Shown: positions 8,678 through 17,857 of the stretch, one piece after another
How the letters are laid out: each line of letters opens with the position of its first letter
Position numbering within the stretch: the first letter of the stretch is position 1
Source of the DNA: Odoribacter splanchnicus DSM 20712
Lineage (GTDB): Bacteria; Bacteroidota; Bacteroidia; Bacteroidales; Marinifilaceae
Assembly: GCF_000190535.1 (NCBI RefSeq)
Contig: NC_015160.1
Location: 3,348,001 to 3,412,000, forward strand
DNA length: 64,000 bases
Reading direction: 5' to 3'
Program-made: the position numbers and the translations under genes
The notes under the pieces: model-generated
Seen by the model: the letters and a program-made list of their open reading frames with translations, nothing else
Told to the model about the DNA's origin: nothing
Database searches by the model: none

Positions 8678-9297
8678 TTGTTCTTTTTTTCGTATTTCAA
8701 ATGAAAAAAGATACCGTAGACGATATGAAAGAGGCCGAAGCCGACGACCCAAAACAACAGGGCATAATTTTCTACAAAACTATCGGCCAGGCCGAGAGCG
8801 ATTTCCGCATAACCCAGATAGCGGGTATTGGAAAACGTATAATTCGACGCACTGATCAGAGCGACGCCATAGAATATCAGCATGATCGAAGAAGTAAGGC
8901 CATAATGGCTTTGCCAGATCAATGATATACAAAGTATTCCGCCTACAACCAAAGGCAGGAAGAAATTCCACAGTAGCCTTTTGGTATTGAAATCGAATAA
9001 AAGAGATTGGTTGTTTTGGTGGGCTTTGTGCCTGCACATCAGGATGACCGTAACGATACAAACGATAATCAGTAAAGAAGCGAAGACGATCAAAAGTTGT
9101 AGTTTCGCAGGCGTGTCGACATCCAGTCTGGGTACCGGTGTTGTATTTCCCAGGATAGAATAAGCAATTATCGCGGCGATACAAGCGTATATGCCGATGA
9201 CGATAGAGGACAATCCGCTGAATGAGACAAACCGGGTGGACTTTTCCATCATGTTCCGGATGTCGTTTAAAGTGTTTAAAGCTTCCTGATTATTCAT
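8674..9297 (-). CDS. multi-pass membrane protein of unknown function
   Basis: A 207-residue integral membrane protein with about six hydrophobic segments: near residues 22-46, 66-88, 108-126, 130-150, 157-178 and 180-200. The N terminus (MNNQEALNTLNDIRNMMEKSTRFVSFSGLSS) is a charged cytoplasmic helix seen in other Bacteroidales proteins placed next to winged-helix regulators. It is the first gene of the unit that continues with the winged-helix gene (4-bp ATGA overlap) and creD. No catalytic motif is visible and I assign no function. Confidence 0.8.
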   Translation of the reverse strand: MNNQEALNTLNDIRNMMEKSTRFVSFSGLSSIVIGIYACIAAIIAYSILGNTTPVPRLDVDTPAKLQLLIVFASLLIIVCIVTVILMCRHKAHQNNQSLLFDFNTKRLLWNFFLPLVVGGILCISLIWQSHYGLTSSIMLIFYGVALISASNYTFSNTRYLGYAEIALGLADSFVENYALLFWVVGFGLFHIVYGIFFHLKYEKKNK

Positions 9298-9318
9298 ATT
9301 TCAAATTACTTTGTGATG

Positions 9319-9326
9319 CAAAGTTA
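9319..9326 (-). promoter_or_regulatory. -7 box upstream of the membrane protein-wHTH-creD unit
   Basis: The minus strand reads TAACTTTG, matching the Bacteroidetes -7 consensus TAnnTTTG, 22 bp before the ATG at 9297. No convincing -33 TTTG was found at the usual spacing. Confidence 0.45.
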
Positions 9327-9410
9327 AATATTTTTTGAAAAATTCGCCTTTGAATTGACTTTTTTTTGCGAAAAAAAAGATAAATGCTTCGTTTCGTGGA
9401 GTTAGTTTCC

Positions 9411-9418
9411 TAATTTTG
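9411..9418 (+). promoter_or_regulatory. -7 box of the sigma-54-type regulator gene
   Basis: TAATTTTG fits TAnnTTTG, 42 bp before the ATG at 9460. A near match to the -33 box (TTCG, 9388-9391) lies 19 bp upstream. No -24/-12 sigma-54 promoter was seen here. Confidence 0.5.
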
Positions 9419-9459
9419 TAAAACAGTTCAGTCGGTTCGACTGTTTTATAAATTGGTAT

Positions 9460-10788
9460 ATGGCTAAAATTTTATTGGTAGATGACGATACCACTTTTTG
9501 TCTGATGTTGAAAACATGGTTGACAAAAAGAGGGTTTGAAGTAGAGAATGCTTTTTCTTGCCGCGAAGCTTTGGCGAAGCTGAAAGGGACGAAATATGAT
9601 GTCGTGTTGACAGATTTGCGTTTACCGGATGAGGACGGAATTTATTTGTTGAAAAATATCAAGGCATCGACTCCTGAGGTTCAGGTGATTTTGATGACCG
9701 GTTATGCTGATATACAAACTGCGGTATTGGCGATGAAATTAGGGGCTTTCGATTATGTGGCGAAGCCCGTCATTCCGGACGAGATTTTGAAAAAGATCCA
9801 GGACACTTTGGAACAGACTGCTGTTCCCGAACAAAAAAAGCGGACAAAAAAGCCCCAATCGGTGCCATACATCAAAGGTACGAGTCTGGAAGCCGACAAA
9901 CTTTACGAATATATTCGATTGGTAGCTCCGACTATGATGACTGTATTGATTACCGGAGAAAGTGGTTCCGGTAAAGAGTACATAGCCCGTTTGATTCATG
10001 CTCAGAGCAATCGTAAGGAGGCGCCTTTTATTGCCGTCGATTGTGGGGCGATCCCCAAGGATTTGGCAGCCAGTGAATTTTTTGGACATGTGAAGGGGGC
10101 TTTTACGGGAGCTGTGAACGATAAGACGGGTTATTTTGTGGCTGCTTCGGGAGGGACGATTTTCCTCGATGAAATCGGAAATCTGAGTTACGATGTGCAG
10201 GTACAGTTGCTACGGGCCTTGGAAGAACGTAAAGTGAAGCCTGTGGGGAGTGATAAAGAGATCGCTTTTGATGTACGTATTATATCCGCTACGAACGAGA
10301 ATCTGACAAAGGCTGTGGCCGAGGGGAATTTTCGGGAGGATCTTTATCATCGTCTGAATGAATTTTCTTTAAAAGCTTTAAGTTTGCGTGAAAGAAAGGA
10401 AGATATTCCGGTTTTTGCCAATCATTTTCTGGCTGCCTCGAATGAAGAACTAGGAAAAGATGTGATCGGTTTCGAGGATGAGGTAATGTCTGTCTTTAAA
10501 AACTATAACTGGCCCGGTAACCTTCGCGAAATGCGGAATGTGGTCAAGCGGGCGACATTATTGTGTCTCGGTGATTTTATCTCTTTGAAAGATATTCCGG
10601 CCGAATTGGCAGCTGTGGATCCTGTCCCTCAAATCGAAGATCTGGCTTTGAAGCGAGAAAAGAATGAAGTACAGCTTATCCGTGAAGCATTGGCGAAATG
10701 CCACAACAATAAAAGTGAGGCTGCACGCTTATTGAAAATAGACCGTAAAACCTTGTATAATAAAATGAAGCTTTATTCTATTGAATAA
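9460..10788 (+). CDS. sigma-54-dependent response regulator (NtrC type)
   Basis: A 442-residue transcription activator in three parts. The receiver domain (residues 1-120) has the acidic pocket D8-D10 and phospho-acceptor D52 in VVLTDLRLPDEDG. The AAA+ domain (about 140-375) has Walker A GESGSGK at 166-172 and an intact GAFTGA loop at 213-218, the element that contacts sigma-54. A Fis-type helix-turn-helix lies at the C terminus (NKSEAARLLKIDRKTLYNKMK). All key residues are present, so it should be a functional sigma-54 activator. No histidine kinase is adjacent in the same direction, so its partner and targets are unknown. Confidence 0.93.
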   Translation: MAKILLVDDDTTFCLMLKTWLTKRGFEVENAFSCREALAKLKGTKYDVVLTDLRLPDEDGIYLLKNIKASTPEVQVILMTGYADIQTAVLAMKLGAFDYVAKPVIPDEILKKIQDTLEQTAVPEQKKRTKKPQSVPYIKGTSLEADKLYEYIRLVAPTMMTVLITGESGSGKEYIARLIHAQSNRKEAPFIAVDCGAIPKDLAASEFFGHVKGAFTGAVNDKTGYFVAASGGTIFLDEIGNLSYDVQVQLLRALEERKVKPVGSDKEIAFDVRIISATNENLTKAVAEGNFREDLYHRLNEFSLKALSLRERKEDIPVFANHFLAASNEELGKDVIGFEDEVMSVFKNYNWPGNLREMRNVVKRATLLCLGDFISLKDIPAELAAVDPVPQIEDLALKREKNEVQLIREALAKCHNNKSEAARLLKIDRKTLYNKMKLYSIE

Positions 10789-10796
10789 AGCTTCAT
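10765..10796. terminator. perfect dyad overlapping the regulator's stop codon
   Basis: ATGAAGCTTTATT (10765-10777) and its exact reverse complement AATAAAGCTTCAT (10784-10796) flank a 6-base loop. The left arm codes for the last residues and the stop codon (10786-10788) falls in the right arm. No T run follows on the plus strand, so it may stabilise the mRNA end or act as a weak terminator between convergent genes. Confidence 0.55.
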
Positions 10797-10838
10797 CCCG
10801 GCAGTTGAATTTTCAATTATTATCGATAAATCCTGTTT

Positions 10839-13800
10839 TTATTCTGCCAGAATCGTTATTTCGGCACCGGAGGCAAAGTCCTGACCGTTCTGTTCGCTTA
10901 AAGCTGTGAAACGGATATAACGGGCTTGCACCGGTTTGGCAAACTCAACTTGCTTCTCTTTGCTGCTATTATCGAAAGTACCTTTCTGAACAGGAGTTCC
11001 CCAGTTTTTACCGTCCATGCTTACCTGGATGCTATAATCTTTGATCTTACCGTTATTGCCGTCTTGGCGGGGTAAGTAAATGAAACCTTTGATATTCTTC
11101 ACTTCTCCGGCATCCAGATCCACCCAATGCGGGTATTTGGCAACTGTTACGGAATACATCGTATGCCAGATTGTATTGGGATCTCCGTCTGTGAGGTGTG
11201 AAGCATCTCCCTCTCCGGCTTCCTGGCTGCTGGCATAGATCACAACAGTTTGGATGTTTTCCTGCTTCTCAAAGGAAATCTTCGTTTTGATAGCAGGTCT
11301 GTCTTTGAACCAGGCAGTTACCAGACCTCCTTCACGAAGTGATATCGGGGTTGTGTATTCTTTTACTTTGCTTTTTCCAACGGTGTAGCAAATTGTTGCA
11401 TTCTTACGGGCTGAGGTTATTTCTACAGTTCCCGACTTACTACGTGTGATAGACAATGGAATTTCTCCGGCAGGAGCGATATTGGCTATTTTACTCAGGT
11501 CTTTACCGGCAGGACGAATGATAAATCCGAAATTGTGATTGTTGGCGAAAACCCGGTCCGCTACCAAAGGACCACCCTGACCGCAACTGTTTCCTCCCAG
11601 TCCTGTCACTGCTGCATCCAGATGCAACCAGGTGTCGCCGGCTTGTGGCAACTGATAAGGATGGGAAGCCAGAATCAAATCCTGGGCCGAATATGGTAAA
11701 GCGGAGACGGATAACCGATCGGTGGCTATAAATACAGCCCCCTGATTTGCCTGATTGGTTAGGGCACACCAACGCACATCTTCATGATTTCCCATGTCCT
11801 GAGGTTTCGGGAAGTTGACAAATTCTCCGGCAACCGTATTCTTATGCTGTTCAATGAACTGTCCGCTTTTCCGGTCTGCATAATTGTCGATCGGACCACG
11901 TCCGTAGTAGGTAAAATTGGCATATTCCTGAGGGATTTTCATGGCATAACCCAAACGGGGTAATACCAGATCAGGCTGATTGGAAGTAACACTGGCCTGT
12001 AATTCAATGGAACCATCCGGATAAACCGTCCAAATCTGATTGGTAGTGAATTTGAAATCGTTCGGACCGAAAGGGGTGTCGGTTAATTCTTCGATCGTAT
12101 TCTTACCGGAACTGGTACCACCCAGTATTTTTGCTGCATGAGGCGCCTGGGATTCTACTGTAAAAGCCAATACAATACTTCCGTCCGGTTTATTCATAAT
12201 CGTTGTTTCTTTGGCTTTGTGTTGTAAATGGTGTAAACCACGGTCAAACCACGAAGAATAGAACCAGTTGTCATTGTTCGTAAAAGCACGGAGTACATCC
12301 AGTTTCGGTCCATTACCTGCTGCTATGATTGTTGTTGAATCATAAGTCAGACTGTAAATCGTTCCTGTGGATTCATCGAACTCGACTTTGAAATTATTCC
12401 CTTGGATCACAGGGCGGGCAGTCCTGCTTTTGTCGCAGGTCAGTTTTCCGCCTTGTCTTATCATCGTGCTGATGAGAGGCCGGTGGGCTTCTTTCACCTG
12501 AATTTGTTCTTCTGCAACCACGAATCCTTTTCTCGCCCAAGGCATATCGTTTTTCAGTAAAAACTGCACTTTTACGAAATATTCGGAATCTTTCTTCAGA
12601 TTATTGTATTGATAAGGAATAACTACCTGTACCGTATGGCGGGCAGGAACAATGCCTGTAGTCACAGGACCGGATTGTATTTCCTTGCCATTTTCATATA
12701 AGGACCATTTTACATCATAATCCGAAAGGTCTTTAAAATAATATTTGTTGAATATCCCGAATTGACCTTTCTCGATGTCAATCGCTTTCACAGCCATATT
12801 CTGATAGACTTTCTTCACTTCATAATATTGTGGTTTAGGTTCAAGATCTCCAAATACAATACCATTCATTACAAACTGACCGTCATTGGGGATATCTCCG
12901 AAATCTCCTCCATAGGCCAGATAACGCTTACCGGTTTTCTTGTCATAATTATACATCGACTGATCCACCCAATCCCAAATGGCACCGCCACAGAAGAAAT
13001 TAGTAGATTCGATAGCTTCCCAGTAGTCGATCAGATTTCCACAGGCATTACCCATGGAATGGGCATATTCCGAGATATGGAACGGATATTTAATATCATA
13101 ATTTCCTTTTACAGCTCCCCGTACCCAACCGATAGAAGGATATTGGTTGGAACCCATATCCACAATCGAATTGTTCCGTTCGTATTGTACCGGACGGGAT
13201 AAATCGAATTGTTTTAAAGCTTCGTAGGCAGCGACAAAGTTTTGGCCGGGGCCTGCCTCATTTCCCAGCGACCAGATGACGATAGAAGGATTGTTTACAT
13301 TGCTGTGTACCATTTCCATTACCCGGGCGACATGTGCATTTTTCCATTCAACGGGATGAGAAAGAGAAGCCGCCCCGTAATAGTATTCATGTGATTCGAT
13401 GTTGGCTTCATCTTCCAGATAAATGCCGTATTTATTACAGAGATAATACCAGTAAGGATCGTCGGTATAATGTGAGTTACGTACATGATTGATATTACCT
13501 TGCTTCATCAGCATAACCTCTTTTTCCATCATCTCACGGGTTATAGCGTGACCTACAGCCGGGTTGGTTTCATGCCGGTTCACCCCTTTTAATTTTATCG
13601 TCTTGCCGTTGACATAGTAATAACGGCCGGCCAGGCCGAACTCATCCTGATCAGCCGGAGTGTCTTTGATTTCCACTTTCCGGAAACCGACAATCGTAGA
13701 TACTGTCTCGATACTCCGGTTTTTATGATCTTTCAGTTCCGCGATCAGGGTATAACGATAAGGAGTTTCTGCCGACCATTTATTCGGATTTTTTACTTTC

Positions 13801-14888
13801 AGAACCACTTTTTCCGCTTCCTGGGTATTTCCTGTGGTAATAGGTTCTACCTGGGCAACGACACTGTTCCGGATAGCCGCTCCCTTAGTATCTCTAGCCA
13901 GAATAACCGGTTCATTCTCGTCAGAATACAATTTGTTGGCATACAAACTATAGCATACTTTATATCCTTTGGCCGTTTTCTTTCCAAAATTACGGATATC
14001 GGCCTGAATTGTCAGAGAACCGTCGGTGTAGTTATTATCCAAATCCGGAGTTGCAACCAGATCACGTATCTGTACTTTAGGGGTGGAATAAAGTGCTACG
14101 GTGCGGAAAATACCTGGCAAACGGAACATATCCTGAGCTTCCAGGAAAGAACCGTCGGAATTTCGGTAAACCTCTGCTGCGACTATGTTTTTCCCGGAAC
14201 GCAAATAGTTGGTAATATTGAAATTAGCCGTATTGCGTGAGTTTTTCGAAAAACCTACATACATTCCGTTGATCCATAGATAGAAAAATGAATCGACTCC
14301 GTCAAAACTGATAAATACTTCACGTCCGTCCCAGTGTTCGGGAATCTCGAATTCCCGACGGAAAGAACCCACTTCATTGCGATATTTGTAAGTTGTCCAG
14401 TTCGTTGGAGGCGTACGCATTACGCCACCCCGCCAGTCGTCTGCTTTTACGCTATGCATAAAAATGACAGGTTGATTGACATAGATGGGTACTCCGTATT
14501 TCAAACTGCCATCTTGCTGAACTCCATAAATATTCCAGCTGGAAGGAACCGGAATATTGTCCCAAGCCGTCACGTCGAAATCGGTTTTATAAAAATCTTT
14601 GGGACGTGAATCCGGATCCGCTGCCCAGTTGAATTTCCAGTTACCGTTCAGCGATTGCCAATATATACTGTTTTCAGGCAGAACTTTTCGGGCACTTTTT
14701 ATATCTTGAAAAGGAAAAAACCAAGCATGTGGCTGCTCTTTGTTTAGAGCCAGATTTTCCGGAGATTGCCACTCTTTTCCTGTTGGAGCCTGTTCCGAAG
14801 CATAGGTGTAACCTTTTAACGGCGGTCGTACACCGAAGCTTTGTATGACTAAACCACACAGTAATAGACTTAATGTGATTATACGCAT
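10839..14888 (-). CDS. secreted GH2 beta-galactosidase with C-terminal F5/8 type C domain
   Basis: A large glycoside hydrolase of family 2, probably releasing terminal beta-galactose from glycans. I start it at 14888 because MRIITLSLLLCGLVIQSFG forms a signal peptide; the upstream frame (to 15014) adds unrelated residues. From the N terminus: sugar-binding jelly roll (about 60-300), Ig-like domain (about 300-430), TIM barrel (about 430-720), the LacZ small-chain domain (about 860-1130), a short chitobiase-type beta domain near 1160-1210, and an F5/8 type C (discoidin) carbohydrate-binding domain to residue 1349. Acid/base E544 lies in SLGNEAG and nucleophile E607 in ISEYAHSMGN. It is much longer than E. 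coli LacZ because of the appended domains. No SusC/SusD genes are adjacent. Confidence 0.92.
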   Translation of the reverse strand: MRIITLSLLLCGLVIQSFGVRPPLKGYTYASEQAPTGKEWQSPENLALNKEQPHAWFFPFQDIKSARKVLPENSIYWQSLNGNWKFNWAADPDSRPKDFYKTDFDVTAWDNIPVPSSWNIYGVQQDGSLKYGVPIYVNQPVIFMHSVKADDWRGGVMRTPPTNWTTYKYRNEVGSFRREFEIPEHWDGREVFISFDGVDSFFYLWINGMYVGFSKNSRNTANFNITNYLRSGKNIVAAEVYRNSDGSFLEAQDMFRLPGIFRTVALYSTPKVQIRDLVATPDLDNNYTDGSLTIQADIRNFGKKTAKGYKVCYSLYANKLYSDENEPVILARDTKGAAIRNSVVAQVEPITTGNTQEAEKVVLKVKNPNKWSAETPYRYTLIAELKDHKNRSIETVSTIVGFRKVEIKDTPADQDEFGLAGRYYYVNGKTIKLKGVNRHETNPAVGHAITREMMEKEVMLMKQGNINHVRNSHYTDDPYWYYLCNKYGIYLEDEANIESHEYYYGAASLSHPVEWKNAHVARVMEMVHSNVNNPSIVIWSLGNEAGPGQNFVAAYEALKQFDLSRPVQYERNNSIVDMGSNQYPSIGWVRGAVKGNYDIKYPFHISEYAHSMGNACGNLIDYWEAIESTNFFCGGAIWDWVDQSMYNYDKKTGKRYLAYGGDFGDIPNDGQFVMNGIVFGDLEPKPQYYEVKKVYQNMAVKAIDIEKGQFGIFNKYYFKDLSDYDVKWSLYENGKEIQSGPVTTGIVPARHTVQVVIPYQYNNLKKDSEYFVKVQFLLKNDMPWARKGFVVAEEQIQVKEAHRPLISTMIRQGGKLTCDKSRTARPVIQGNNFKVEFDESTGTIYSLTYDSTTIIAAGNGPKLDVLRAFTNNDNWFYSSWFDRGLHHLQHKAKETTIMNKPDGSIVLAFTVESQAPHAAKILGGTSSGKNTIEELTDTPFGPNDFKFTTNQIWTVYPDGSIELQASVTSNQPDLVLPRLGYAMKIPQEYANFTYYGRGPIDNYADRKSGQFIEQHKNTVAGEFVNFPKPQDMGNHEDVRWCALTNQANQGAVFIATDRLSVSALPYSAQDLILASHPYQLPQAGDTWLHLDAAVTGLGGNSCGQGGPLVADRVFANNHNFGFIIRPAGKDLSKIANIAPAGEIPLSITRSKSGTVEITSARKNATICYTVGKSKVKEYTTPISLREGGLVTAWFKDRPAIKTKISFEKQENIQTVVIYASSQEAGEGDASHLTDGDPNTIWHTMYSVTVAKYPHWVDLDAGEVKNIKGFIYLPRQDGNNGKIKDYSIQVSMDGKNWGTPVQKGTFDNSSKEKQVEFAKPVQARYIRFTALSEQNGQDFASGAEITILAE

Positions 14889-15070
14889 GATGTGATTTCG
14901 TTTTATAAATATTTGTTGAGATCCGCACATTCTGTCTACAATATTCGTTAAAATCTGTCGGATTCCCAAATCATTTATAATGAATCTGATGATTTTTTCT
15001 CGATGCTGATACAACGAGAAGTAGTAACCTGTCTTTAAGGCTGATCAGCGAGCCCTGAAAGGGAGCCTGA

Positions 15071-17572
15071 TCAGGAGATTTTGAAATCTTCTTTTAGTAA
15101 CAGGATCGTTTTGTCGATTACTTCCTGAGTCAGGGATGAGATTTGATTTTCAGGGAGATCGTTTTTAGTCGCCTGTTCTAACTTTTCTAATAGGGGGATT
15201 TCTTCATCTATTTCCAGTTGACGGAACATCGGGAGCATTTTGTGGGCCAGTTGGACGATAGCTGTCCATTGTTTTTCTTCCTGATATTTTTTTAATAATT
15301 CTATATGTTCCCGGGTTGTCATTACAAATGAATCGAGGATTTTTTGTAGGGCTTCCCGATCGTTGTCGACAAACTGAAGGATATGTTTCAGGCTATATCC
15401 TCTGCGTTCTATGTCCTGGGCTGGATTTGAATAGGAAGTGGTTGCCGGTTCTGAGAGTGAAATACCTGTCAGTTGGGTGATTAAGGCTGTCAGTTGACCG
15501 GAGGTGAAAGGTTTGCTTAGAAAAGCACTGAAACCGGCATCGAGGTATTCTTTTTCCGTCCGTCCGGAATCTGCCGATAAGGCTACGATGCAGAGATCGG
15601 CAGCATTAGGTAGTGAGGAATTACGGATTTGTTTAACCAAATCGAAACCGTTCGTTTCCGGCATCTGGATATCGGAAAAAAGAAGATCGTATTTGGTAGA
15701 GGCCAGCTTGTTCAGGAGATGCTGTGGGCTGGTGGTGGCTTCTGCCTGAATACCATAATTAGCCAATAGACCGACCGCCATTTCCAGTTGAAGCGGATCA
15801 TCGTCTATAAACAGAATTTTAGATGAACCGCTCACCGGAATACCCGGTCGGGGGAGGAGGGGTGGCTCGGGGGAAGCCGTTGAGGATGAGGTGGTACACT
15901 GCCCGAGGGGAAGCAGGATCGTAAAACAACTTCCTTTACCCGGAGTGCTGTTCAGTTGAATTTCTCCCCCCAGAAGATGGATTAATTTCAATGTAATCGT
16001 TAATCCCAGGCCTGTACCTTCTATGGTTGCATGTGAAGTTAGGCGTGTAAATTCCTGGAAGATGATTTTTTGCTCCTCGGGAGTCATCCCTGAACCTGTA
16101 TCCTGGATTTTTAGTCTGATCTTTTCCGGATTGACGGTTTCGGCAGAGAAGGAGATATGTCCTGTTGTCGTGTATTTTACTGCATTGGATAAGATATTGG
16201 TCAGGATCTGCCGGATGCGCAGGGCATCTCCTGAGTAGTCTTTATCGAGATCTTCGCTGAAACGGGCTTTTAATTCCAAATGTTTGGCTGCTGCCAGTGG
16301 CATAAAATTGTCCGTAATTTCCTGGAATAAATGATACGGATTGAACACGATATGCTCGACGGGCATTTTATTGTTTTCCAGTTTCGATAAGTCCAGCAAG
16401 TTACCGATCAGTTTCAGGATATGTTCCGAAGAACCCCGCATGTTTTTCAGGAAATAACGTTGCCGTTCGTTGATGGGGGTGTTATTGAGCAGTTCGATAT
16501 AACCGATTACAGAGCTTAGCGGTGATTTGATGTCGTGTGTGACGGTCAGGATCATCTTTTCCCGGCTTTTCAATAGTTGGTCGGCATAGCGGTTGGCTGC
16601 CTCGAGTTCTTTCCGATAGCGTTGGCTACGGGATAAATCGCGAAGAATGAAGAAGGTAAAGAACAAGATCAGCAGGAAGGCAATCACTGCCAGCCAGGCA
16701 AAAATCCGTATCATCGTGTTGAGGGTTTGTTCCCGGGTTTCTTGTTTGATTAGAGAATTCGTGATTTCTTCTTTTTCATAGGCTCCTAATATTCGTTTCA
16801 ACTGATCCGTAATGTAGGTGCTCTGCTGAATTAAGGCATATTCTTTCCGGTTGATTTGACGGGTAATATCCTGGGTTTGTTTTTGTACATCTTCCCAGGC
16901 TGTTTTCAGAATATGAACGACACTGTCCGTATTTTGTAAGGCTGTTTGCCTGTTGAGCGTATCGATAACAGTATGATGAGAAACCGAAACTTTGAGTACG
17001 GAATCGGGCTCGGTCTTGGAAAAAAATAGCCAACGTCTTTTCTTTTTTTCTGATTTGGTGTACGAACTGTCCAGTGTCGTAATGTGTCTTTTCCGGATAT
17101 CCGTCCCTTGCAGGCTGTCTCTTCCGGATTCTATACTGGCAATCGCTTTATTATAGAAATCATCCGGGACAAAGGATTGTTTTACCCGGACGATATCCTG
17201 CAAATTGCGTATTTTCTGATCGAGTAGATCATCGATCGTATCCAGACGGAGAATCTGGTCCAGACGGGTAGTTAAGTCTCTTAAAGAGTCTATATTCGAT
17301 TCAACTTCCTCTATTAAATCCCGGTACTTTAGAAAATAGGATCTCGAACCGGTTTGTACAAAAGCATTTCCCAGCCCTTCCGATTCATAAAGCCCCGTGA
17401 TCGTATTGCCAATAATGAATAGTTTCCGGTTAGGATTATCACTATTTTCTTCGTTGACAATTAATTTCGTTATTTGCTTATAAATCAAAACAGCAGCCAG
17501 GATACTCAATAAGAACAGAAGACTATATCCTCCGATAACCTTCCATTGGGTATATTTTGAAAGTGAGGGCAT
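15071..17572 (-). CDS. hybrid sensor histidine kinase with receiver and Hpt domains
   Basis: An 833-residue membrane-bound hybrid kinase. A transmembrane segment near residues 12-30 precedes a long, probably periplasmic helical region and a second segment near 283-308 (IRIFAWLAVIAFLLILFFTFFI). Then come a HisKA domain with H346 in VTHDIKSPLSS, a HATPase domain (NILSNAVKYT N-box, DTGSGM and GTGLGLTI G-boxes), a receiver with D634 in FSDIQMPETNG, and a C-terminal Hpt domain with H777 in LAHKMLPMF. All His-Asp-His relay residues are present, so phosphate could pass to a separate regulator, perhaps elsewhere in the genome. The RR at 9460 is not adjacent and pairing is unproven. Confidence 0.92.
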   Translation of the reverse strand: MPSLSKYTQWKVIGGYSLLFLLSILAAVLIYKQITKLIVNEENSDNPNRKLFIIGNTITGLYESEGLGNAFVQTGSRSYFLKYRDLIEEVESNIDSLRDLTTRLDQILRLDTIDDLLDQKIRNLQDIVRVKQSFVPDDFYNKAIASIESGRDSLQGTDIRKRHITTLDSSYTKSEKKKRRWLFFSKTEPDSVLKVSVSHHTVIDTLNRQTALQNTDSVVHILKTAWEDVQKQTQDITRQINRKEYALIQQSTYITDQLKRILGAYEKEEITNSLIKQETREQTLNTMIRIFAWLAVIAFLLILFFTFFILRDLSRSQRYRKELEAANRYADQLLKSREKMILTVTHDIKSPLSSVIGYIELLNNTPINERQRYFLKNMRGSSEHILKLIGNLLDLSKLENNKMPVEHIVFNPYHLFQEITDNFMPLAAAKHLELKARFSEDLDKDYSGDALRIRQILTNILSNAVKYTTTGHISFSAETVNPEKIRLKIQDTGSGMTPEEQKIIFQEFTRLTSHATIEGTGLGLTITLKLIHLLGGEIQLNSTPGKGSCFTILLPLGQCTTSSSTASPEPPLLPRPGIPVSGSSKILFIDDDPLQLEMAVGLLANYGIQAEATTSPQHLLNKLASTKYDLLFSDIQMPETNGFDLVKQIRNSSLPNAADLCIVALSADSGRTEKEYLDAGFSAFLSKPFTSGQLTALITQLTGISLSEPATTSYSNPAQDIERRGYSLKHILQFVDNDREALQKILDSFVMTTREHIELLKKYQEEKQWTAIVQLAHKMLPMFRQLEIDEEIPLLEKLEQATKNDLPENQISSLTQEVIDKTILLLKEDFKIS

Positions 17573-17605
17573 GATCTCGTTTTTTATTACATTTCAATTT
17601 TTCAC

Positions 17606-17613
17606 CAAATATA
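17606..17613 (-). promoter_or_regulatory. -7 box of the hybrid kinase gene
   Basis: The minus strand reads TATATTTG (TAnnTTTG), 33 bp before the ATG at 17572. No matching -33 box at normal spacing. Confidence 0.4.
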
Positions 17614-17673
17614 AAAAAATGCATCAAAATTTAGAGTATGTCGTACAAAATTTTGAAAGTTACAACAAAAAAC

Positions 17674-17710
17674 AAACGCTAAATAAATGAAAAGCATTTA
17701 TTTAGCGTTT
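17674..17710 (-). terminator. terminator of tRNA-Arg
   Basis: A perfect 16-bp inverted repeat, AAACGCTAAATAAATG (17674-17689) and CATTTATTTAGCGTTT (17695-17710), with a 5-base loop. On the minus strand it is followed by GTTTTTTG, giving an intrinsic terminator a few bases after the tRNA 3' end. On the plus strand only a short T run follows. Confidence 0.75.
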
Positions 17711-17717
17711 TGCTCTG

Positions 17718-17789
17718 TGATCCCGTGGGGACTCGAACCCCAATCAAAGGAACCGGAATCCTTCATTCTATCCATTGAACTACGGAACC
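17718..17789 (-). tRNA. tRNA-Arg (anticodon CCG)
   Basis: Read on the minus strand, a 72-nt cloverleaf begins GGTTCCGTAGTTCAATGGAT. The anticodon stem is AAGGA/TCCTT with the seven-base loop TTCCGGT, giving anticodon CCG for the arginine codon CGG. The T arm contains GGTTCGAGTCC and the acceptor stem pairs with two G-U pairs. The 3' CCA is not encoded. A -7 box lies just upstream and a strong terminator downstream, so it is transcribed alone. Confidence 0.93.
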
Positions 17790-17799
17790 AAATGCGTTG

Positions 17800-17807
17800 C
17801 AAAGATA
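17800..17807 (-). promoter_or_regulatory. -7 box of tRNA-Arg
   Basis: The minus strand reads TATCTTTG (TAnnTTTG), 10 bp before the mature tRNA 5' end. Confidence 0.5.
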
Positions 17808-17810
17808 ATA

Positions 17811-17842
17811 AAAAAAAGAAAAGGGGAACCATGTCCCCCTTT
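17811..17842 (-). terminator. terminator of the exbB-exbD operon
   Basis: On the minus strand AAAGGGG and CCCCTTT arms (17836-17842 and 17820-17826) form a hairpin followed by a T-rich run (17811-17819). It lies 15 bp after the stop of the last exbD. Confidence 0.7.
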
Positions 17843-17857
17843 ATTTTTTAGAATTAA

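Noticed and set aside
10839..14888. Polysaccharide utilisation locus around the GH2 gene
   Set aside because: No SusC/SusD pair, sulphatase or hybrid regulator gene with a matching layout adjoins it. The GH3 gene is 16 kb away among housekeeping genes.
15015..15070. Terminator between the GH2 and hybrid kinase genes
   Set aside because: Two CTGATCAG palindromes are present, but the combined stem has mismatches and there is no T run on either strand.
9460..17572. Sigma-54 regulator and hybrid kinase as a two-component pair
   Set aside because: They lie on opposite strands with a 4-kb glycosidase gene between them, and the kinase already has its own receiver and Hpt domains. No direct evidence links them.
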